NCBI GenBank assembly: GCA_947579605.1
Contig: OX388312.1
Location: forward strand, 6,324,001-6,388,000
Source: Athripsodes cinereus
Taxonomy: Eukaryota; Arthropoda; Insecta; Trichoptera; Leptoceridae
Length of the DNA stretch: 64,000 nt
Direction: 5' to 3'
Under the pieces are notes generated by a model. That model saw nothing but the letters and a program-made list of their open reading frames with translations. It had not been told where the DNA came from and did not search any database. This document shows positions 58,748-64,000 of this stretch, piece by piece (the stretch's first letter is position 1; every line of letters starts with the position of its first letter). Position numbers and translations under genes: made by a program.

Positions 58748-61700
58748 TCAGTCAACCTTCTCAAGAGACCAGAACCAGCGAATGGAATGGTTGGCTGAAA
58801 TACGTAGGCCTCTTTTATAAAACATATCAGTTAGCACCACTTATATTTGCAAAACAGGGCGATAAGCGCCCATACTTGGAAGTAGAAATAGATAATGAAT
58901 TGTTCTCAGGTTTACTAGACTCAGGTGCTTCAATCTCTGCGATAAGTAGAAACATGGGTGAATATTTCATCGCAAGAGGACATAAACCAAACCCAACAGG
59001 CTACACAATTTCGGCAGCAAATGGAAATAAGCTGAATGTATTAGGTATATTAAATATTAATATATCATGTAATTCTCAATCTCATGCCATACCTCTATAT
59101 ATTCTAGATGGACTCCAACAGGATATAATTTTGGGGATAGATTTTTGGGATACATTTCAGATTGCACCAGAATTAATCAATCAAATACGTTATACTAATA
59201 CACAAGATATAAATGAATTAGGAAAAATTTCAGGAAAACATACATTAACTCCGGAACAACAACGCCGATTAGAATTATTAGAACAGGAATTTAGAAATAT
59301 TTCCTATGAGAAGAACGGATTAGGATGTACGAACTTAGTAGAACATACAATAGTTACTACAGGCCCCCCGATCAAACAAAAATATTACAATCTCAGCCCC
59401 GCAAGACAAAGCTTGGTCGAGAAGGAAGTTCGAGAGATGGTACGTCTGGGAGTCATAGAGGAATCGGACAGTTCATGGAGCTCGCCAATAGTTATCGTAG
59501 AGAAAAAAGATGGATCTCCGAGGTTTTGTTTGGACTCTAGAAAATTAAATGCTGTAACAAAATCAGACACATACCCTATGCCGAACATAAATCACATTTT
59601 ATCAAATTTAAGAAATGCAAAATATATCTCATCGATCGATTTATCAAAATCATATTGGCAAATTAAATTAGATCAATCATCAAAAGAAAAAACAGCTTTT
59701 GCGGTCCCAAGCATGGGACTTTTTCACTTTTGTAGGTTACCATTTGGAGCCAAAAATTCAGGAGCAGTCCTCCAACGATTAATGGACAAACTGTTCGGCC
59801 CTCAATTCGACAAAAATGTTTTTTGTTACGTAGATGACTTAATTGTCATTAGCTCGGATTTCGATTCGCATATCAGCTTACTAAAAAAGGTAAAAGACAC
59901 ATTGCAAAAAGCAGGGTTGACGGTTAAGTTGTCTAAGTGTGAGTTTTGCAGAAGTCAATTAAAATATCTAGGGTACCTTATTGACAAAAACGGATTACGA
60001 CCAGACCCAAGCAAGGTGGAATCGATCGCTAACTTCCCAGCTCCAAAAAACTTGAAACAACTACGTATGTTCCTAGGAATGGTAGGTTTTTATAGAAGAA
60101 GCATTAGAAACTGTAGCGAGATCTCAGCTCCGTTAAACAAACTATTAAGAGTAAAAAGAGGTGAGAAAAAATTTATATGGAACAACTCCGCGGAAGAAGC
60201 TTTCACAAAGCTTAAAAATTCATTAATAACGGCACCGGTATTAGTGTGTCCAGATTTTAATAAACCTTTTTTACTCCACACCGATGCTAGTCAGCATCAG
60301 ATCGGAGCAGCCCTTCATCAGGATTTTAACGGAGAAGAAAAAGCCATTGCATTTTTCTCAAGAACCCTATCAAAAACCGAACAAAATTATTCTGTTTCAG
60401 AAAGAGAATTGCTAGCCATTTTGGAATCTATAGAATTTTTCAGACCATACATTGAAGGAATGAAATTCAAAGTAATAACAGACCATGCAGCTCTACGGTT
60501 TTTGACAAAAATATCAAATCCAACAGGTCGCCTAGCAAGATGGTCAATGCGACTTTCTCAATTTGACTTCACAGTAGAACATAGAAAGGGAAGTAGCCAC
60601 AGAGTCCCTGATGCATTGTCACGTATTCCAGCAAAAATCAGTGAGATAAATATGGATTCTAATATAGTTGATCCATGGTATGACAGAGTATTTAACGGCT
60701 GTATAGAATCACCAGGTAAATTCATAAACTACAGAGTGGATGAAAACATACTGTATAGGCTAATGAAAGATGACAACCCCCTCACACAGGAATTCAGCTG
60801 GAAAGAGGTGCCTAGGCGGGATAACAGAGAATCGATTGTGGAAAATTATCATAACACAGGACATCCAGGTACGTTTAAAACTTTTAAAAACATATCAAGA
60901 TACTATCACTGGCCACGATTGTTTAATGATGTCAAAAAACATGTAAAGAAGTGCGAAACATGCAAATTATACAAACCTAGTAACCTCCCACCTGCAGGAA
61001 TTATGAAGAACAGGAAACGTGTAGACCGTCCAGCAAAGATATTAAGCATAGACTTAATCGGACCACTAACAAAATCGTCAACCGGATTCACATTCATTCT
61101 ATCTGTCGTCGATGTGTTTTCTAAATATTGCTGGCTTTTCCCACTACGTAGAGCAACTTCACAAGAAATAATAAAACACATTGAAAATAAGATATTCCTT
61201 CAGGAGGGGGTCCCGCAGGCAATAATTACGAACAACGGTACAAGTTTAAAATCAAATGTCTTTAAGGATTTCATGACCTCTTACGGCGTACAGAAAATAT
61301 TCTACACAACCTTATATTCACCTATGTGCAATAACATAGAAACTTTTAACAGAACAATAGGCTACACCTTAGCGATATTCGTAGACAATCAACAAAGAAA
61401 ATGGGACACGTATCTAGATTCAGTACAGTGCACACTAAACAACACAGTAAATTTAGCCACGGGTTATACGCCAAATCTGCTAATGAAAGGTCGCGAAATA
61501 ATTTTAGATGGACACATTTATGGTAAGGTCGTAGACACCGAAATAAAGTCACCACAAAATTTGCAAAAAGATAGAGAATTATATATAAAAAAGATGGAGG
61601 ATTTAAGTACACTGTTTAATATTGTCTCGGAAAATCTCTCAGAAGCATACATTAAGAATGCAGATTATTATAATAAGGGTAGATCAAATAGGAATTATGT

Positions 61701-61896
61701 AGAGGGTGATATAGTTTATCGTAAGAACTTCATACAATCAAACAAATCTCAATATTTCTGCACTAAACTGGCACCACGATTCATAAAATCACGCATAGTA
61801 AAAAAGATAAGCGATATAACTTATGTTTTAGAAGATGTAGAAACAAAAGCTATAAATAGATACCATATTAAAGACATATGTAAAATAGAAGATTAA
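58729..61896 (+). CDS. pol: Pol polyprotein of the Gypsy-type element (PR-RT-RH-IN)
   Basis: The frame is open from 58729, just inside gag, to TAA at 61894-61896. Residues here are numbered from 58876. The aspartic protease has LLDSGAS at 13-19. The reverse transcriptase has SSIDLSKSYWQIKLD and the catalytic YVDD at 318-321. RNase H has HTDAS at 468-472, an SERELLAI Glu motif and TDHAAL. The integrase has a zinc finger HX3HX29CX2C starting at 659. Its catalytic core has Asp 726 (SIDLIGP) and Glu 822 (NIETFNRT), but Asn at 786 (ITNNGTS), the position exactly 35 residues before the Glu where Asp is expected. A GPY/F-like C-terminal module follows. The domain order RT-RH-IN is that of Ty3/Gypsy. 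It lies in the -1 frame relative to gag. No stops interrupt it, so it is young, but the integrase site is probably inactive. No envelope frame follows. Confidence 0.92.
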   Translation, partial: PTKKRVVSQPSQETRTSEWNGWLKYVGLFYKTYQLAPLIFAKQGDKRPYLEVEIDNELFSGLLDSGASISAISRNMGEYFIARGHKPNPTGYTISAANGNKLNVLGILNINISCNSQSHAIPLYILDGLQQDIILGIDFWDTFQIAPELINQIRYTNTQDINELGKISGKHTLTPEQQRRLELLEQEFRNISYEKNGLGCTNLVEHTIVTTGPPIKQKYYNLSPARQSLVEKEVREMVRLGVIEESDSSWSSPIVIVEKKDGSPRFCLDSRKLNAVTKSDTYPMPNINHILSNLRNAKYISSIDLSKSYWQIKLDQSSKEKTAFAVPSMGLFHFCRLPFGAKNSGAVLQRLMDKLFGPQFDKNVFCYVDDLIVISSDFDSHISLLKKVKDTLQKAGLTVKLSKCEFCRSQLKYLGYLIDKNGLRPDPSKVESIANFPAPKNLKQLRMFLGMVGFYRRSIRNCSEISAPLNKLLRVKRGEKKFIWNNSAEEAFTKLKNSLITAPVLVCPDFNKPFLLHTDASQHQIGAALHQDFNGEEKAIAFFSRTLSKTEQNYSVSERELLAILESIEFFRPYIEGMKFKVITDHAALRFLTKISNPTGRLARWSMRLSQFDFTVEHRKGSSHRVPDALSRIPAKISEINMDSNIVDPWYDRVFNGCIESPGKFINYRVDENILYRLMKDDNPLTQEFSWKEVPRRDNRESIVENYHNTGHPGTFKTFKNISRYYHWPRLFNDVKKHVKKCETCKLYKPSNLPPAGIMKNRKRVDRPAKILSIDLIGPLTKSSTGFTFILSVVDVFSKYCWLFPLRRATSQEIIKHIENKIFLQEGVPQAIITNNGTSLKSNVFKDFMTSYGVQKIFYTTLYSPMCNNIETFNRTIGYTLAIFVDNQQRKWDTYLDSVQCTLNNTVNLATGYTPNLLMKGREIILDGHIYGKVVDTEIKSPQNLQKDRELYIKKMEDLSTLFNIVSENLSEAYIKNADYYNKGRSNRNYVEGDIVYRKNFIQSNKSQYFCTKLAPRFIKSRIVKKISDITYVLEDVETKAINRYHIKDICKIED
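58735..58798 (+). promoter_or_regulatory. -1 ribosomal frameshift signal between gag and pol
   Basis: The heptamer A AAA AAC at 58735-58741 lies in the gag phase required for -1 slippage. Six bases later the arm TCAGTCAACC (58748-58757) can pair with GGTTGGCTGA (58789-58798), giving 10 bp with one G-U pair and a 31-base loop. Gag stops at 58745 and pol is open from 58729, so a slip here yields Gag-Pol. The sequence alone cannot say whether the loop makes a pseudoknot. Confidence 0.85.
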
Positions 61897-64000
61897 GGGC
61901 TGAATGAATATTTAATTTTGTTGTATGTTTGTGGAAGCCGTGGAGAATCCGGTAAAGAATTGATCTCCCACTCTTTCACGCAAGTTTTCGAGTGTCCTGT
62001 AAAAGGCAGGTGTTCGAAAAAAATAAAGACATATTACATCTTAAAAATTCTGGGATGGGACGTGTCACCCATCATGAGTGTCTTGGGTTTTCATTGACAC
62101 ATTGAGGACGGCCTACATGCTTGGTACATGTGGCTAGTCTGCTGGCTTCCCCACCCGTGGGTAAAGCTGTCTTAGTTTAATAATATATAATTTGTAAATA
62201 TAATTTTAAGATGCATGTTGTATATATGTACATAACATTAGTTAATGTCAATGGAACATCATGTAATCCCTCGGATAAAGGAGTGCGCCGTTGGTATATG
62301 GAACTTGGGAAGATCCATACCATACACGGATGATGTTTTTTTTTTGTAAAATATAAATTATTTACAATAATATATCATAAATAAAAGTATAGTTTTGTTA
62401 TAAATACAAATATTAAAAAAAAACAAGAGAAGGTAAATTGAAAATTAAAACAAGCATTTATTTATTTAAAGAAAAAAAATAAAATTATAATGACTATATG
62501 TGTTGAACAAAAATTTACAAGATTAGAAGGATTAAGGCATCTGGCATGAGGAACAAATCTATCACACATTAATTGATATGTCATAATACAAGAGGAGAAG
62601 AATGTGAGAATTATAGTTGTATGGATAGTTGAAAGTAGAAGGTGGCCACATTGAATGAGGAAGAATGAATGTGAGAGAGAAAATAAAGATGAAAGTAAAA
62701 AAGGAAGATGAAGAAATGAATTTGAATGAAAATATGCAAACATCACACAGTGATATGCTCACCATGCCAGATCGAACAGTCCTTTGCGTATTTGAATCTT
62801 GTAGGAAAGCGATATAATTATATGTGTAAATTTCAGAAAGGAAAATAAATACAAAGAAAAACCTTCTTTGGGGTACCTCTTAATAGAGTGACCATGAATA
62901 CACACATAATTTACACAGAAACTGTGGAGAGAACAGTAGTTCCTCTAATGTCAACTCTTTCCAGAGTGACTGGAAGATCGTGTATAGGCGTATAATTAGA
63001 TAATTAACCGTCTTAGGGTTAAGAATAAGCTTACGTTTTTGGCGGAGAGAAGTAAATTGTTGATTACAAAAATTAACAAGAAAAATAAACCATCTTTATA
63101 ATTCCTTTAATGTACTCGTAGTACATATATTGCTTTTTAAAAGAACCAATTATAATATTAAGTTTTAGGTTAACACAATTACCTTTTAATTAATTAGTAT
63201 TAAATGTTCAAAACTGGAAAAGGGTCTTGACTTGAGGAAGGATGTATTGTTTTGTTACCGATGAAAATCATTTTATTTTATTCTAGGAACGTGGCATGCA
63301 CTGAACATTCCTGACTGAATATGTATATGTGCATGTGTGTAATATTTTAATTATAGTGTGTAAGGATGTATTGAACATATAAAATGTAAACATATAGATT
63401 GTGTAAATCAAATATGTGTATTATATAACTTATAAGTATTAACGTTGAACTGGTTATTCAACATATATAGGCCCAACATAGTAATGTTACTATGATTTTT
63501 TTTTAACATGCATGCGAAATTCATGAAGTAAAAGCTCTAATTAAAATGGTATAATATGAGTTACAATGTATATATAAAATGAAGATATACCTATGATAAA
63601 ACATAGTACATAAATGTAGGTTATATCTAGCAGTGTTTTTGCAAAGATAAATTCTGTTATTTATTCCCTTCGATTAGGATTAAAACAATTAAATGTATGA
63701 ATTGTTATTAAGATTTTAAATTAAGCAAGCACACAGATGCATTTAAAGAAAATGTACATACAATATGTACTAAAGTTTTTTTTATTTTTTAATATGTCAC
63801 TAGGTTAGGAAAGGAAGGGATAAATTTTTCCCAGAGGAATATTATCATGCCTTGTTTGCTACCTGGGTGGAAAAATTTCTCGTAGATTTCCAACATGAGA
63901 GATAATTTTCATCCTAATATTTAACATTTGCAGTTAATAACTCCTTAATGTTTCAAATTTTTTTTATTTAGACATTTTCACATGTTTAGGGTACAAACCT
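61897..64000 (+). other. Region downstream of pol; no env, no 3' LTR seen
   Basis: No long + strand frame and no match to the TGTAGCATGAT start of the 5' LTR could be found. It contains a family X copy (61967-62182), T/A-rich tracts, and a 14-base purine run at 63807-63820 that does not precede an LTR-like start. Either the 3' LTR lies beyond 64000 or the element lost it. Confidence 0.5.
61967..62182 (+). repeat. Dispersed repeat family X, copy 11 (near full length)
   Basis: CTCCCACTCTTTCACGCAAG, TTTTCGAGTGTCCTGTAAAA, GGCAGGTGTTCGAAAAAAAT, GACGTGTCACCCATCATGAG, TAGTCTGCTGGCTTCCCC and ACCCGTGGGTAAAGCTGTCT. It lies just 70 bp after the pol stop codon. Confidence 0.75.

Noticed and set aside
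62462..62765. Envelope-like or membrane protein on the - strand
   Set aside because: The hydrophobic frames come from A/G-rich low-complexity sequence read on the opposite strand and carry no recognisable motif.
63807..63820. Polypurine tract marking the 3' LTR of the Gypsy element
   Set aside because: The sequence after it (TAAATTTTTCCC) does not match the 5' LTR start TGTAGCATGAT.

Overview
The window looks like arthropod, most likely insect, nuclear DNA. It is strongly AT-rich, has almost no long open frames, carries spliced exons of a beaten-path (Beat) family gene, and is crowded with non-LTR, LTR, tRNA-derived SINE and DNA-transposon remnants. The short palindromic motif around TAGGTACCTA recurs everywhere. 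I cannot fix the order; Hemiptera or Lepidoptera would both fit.

1-10967 is probably intron or upstream flank of the Beat gene. It holds an intact-ended hAT-type MITE (1363-2190, 8-bp target duplication), a poly(A)-tailed LINE end (about 4869-5594), two tRNA-like SINEs, a foldback element (7558-7723) and several copies of a dispersed repeat I call family X. The Beat gene lies on the + strand: a second-Ig-domain exon (10968-11227), a 136-bp exon (11635-11770), a 17.4-kb intron and a last exon (29214-29305) with a hydrophobic GPI-type C-terminus. The N-terminal exons are not in the window. The long intron holds a TA-flanked DNA transposon inserted into a LINE tail (16728-18411), an approximately 555-bp MITE (21123-21677), a 213-bp foldback (23665-23877) and an internally deleted mariner (26706-27346).

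29306-53470 is gene-poor flank with SINEs, LINE tails, family X copies, small hairpins and one larger reverse-transcriptase LINE (49124-50985, - strand, one in-frame stop). 53471-54483 is a nearly perfect tandem array, 7 x 143 bp. 55574-61896 is a Ty3/Gypsy-type retrotransposon: 806-bp 5' LTR, Lys-type primer-binding site, 1.2-kb leader, gag, and pol in the -1 frame. Gag and pol are linked by a textbook frameshift heptamer, a 6-nt spacer and a 10-bp stem. Its integrase has Asn where the second catalytic Asp is expected, and no 3' LTR is visible before the window ends.

The only convincing cellular gene is the Beat-like one; everything else recognisable is repeat or transposable-element sequence. 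Alignments were made by eye, so element edges are approximate unless terminal repeats or target duplications fix them.
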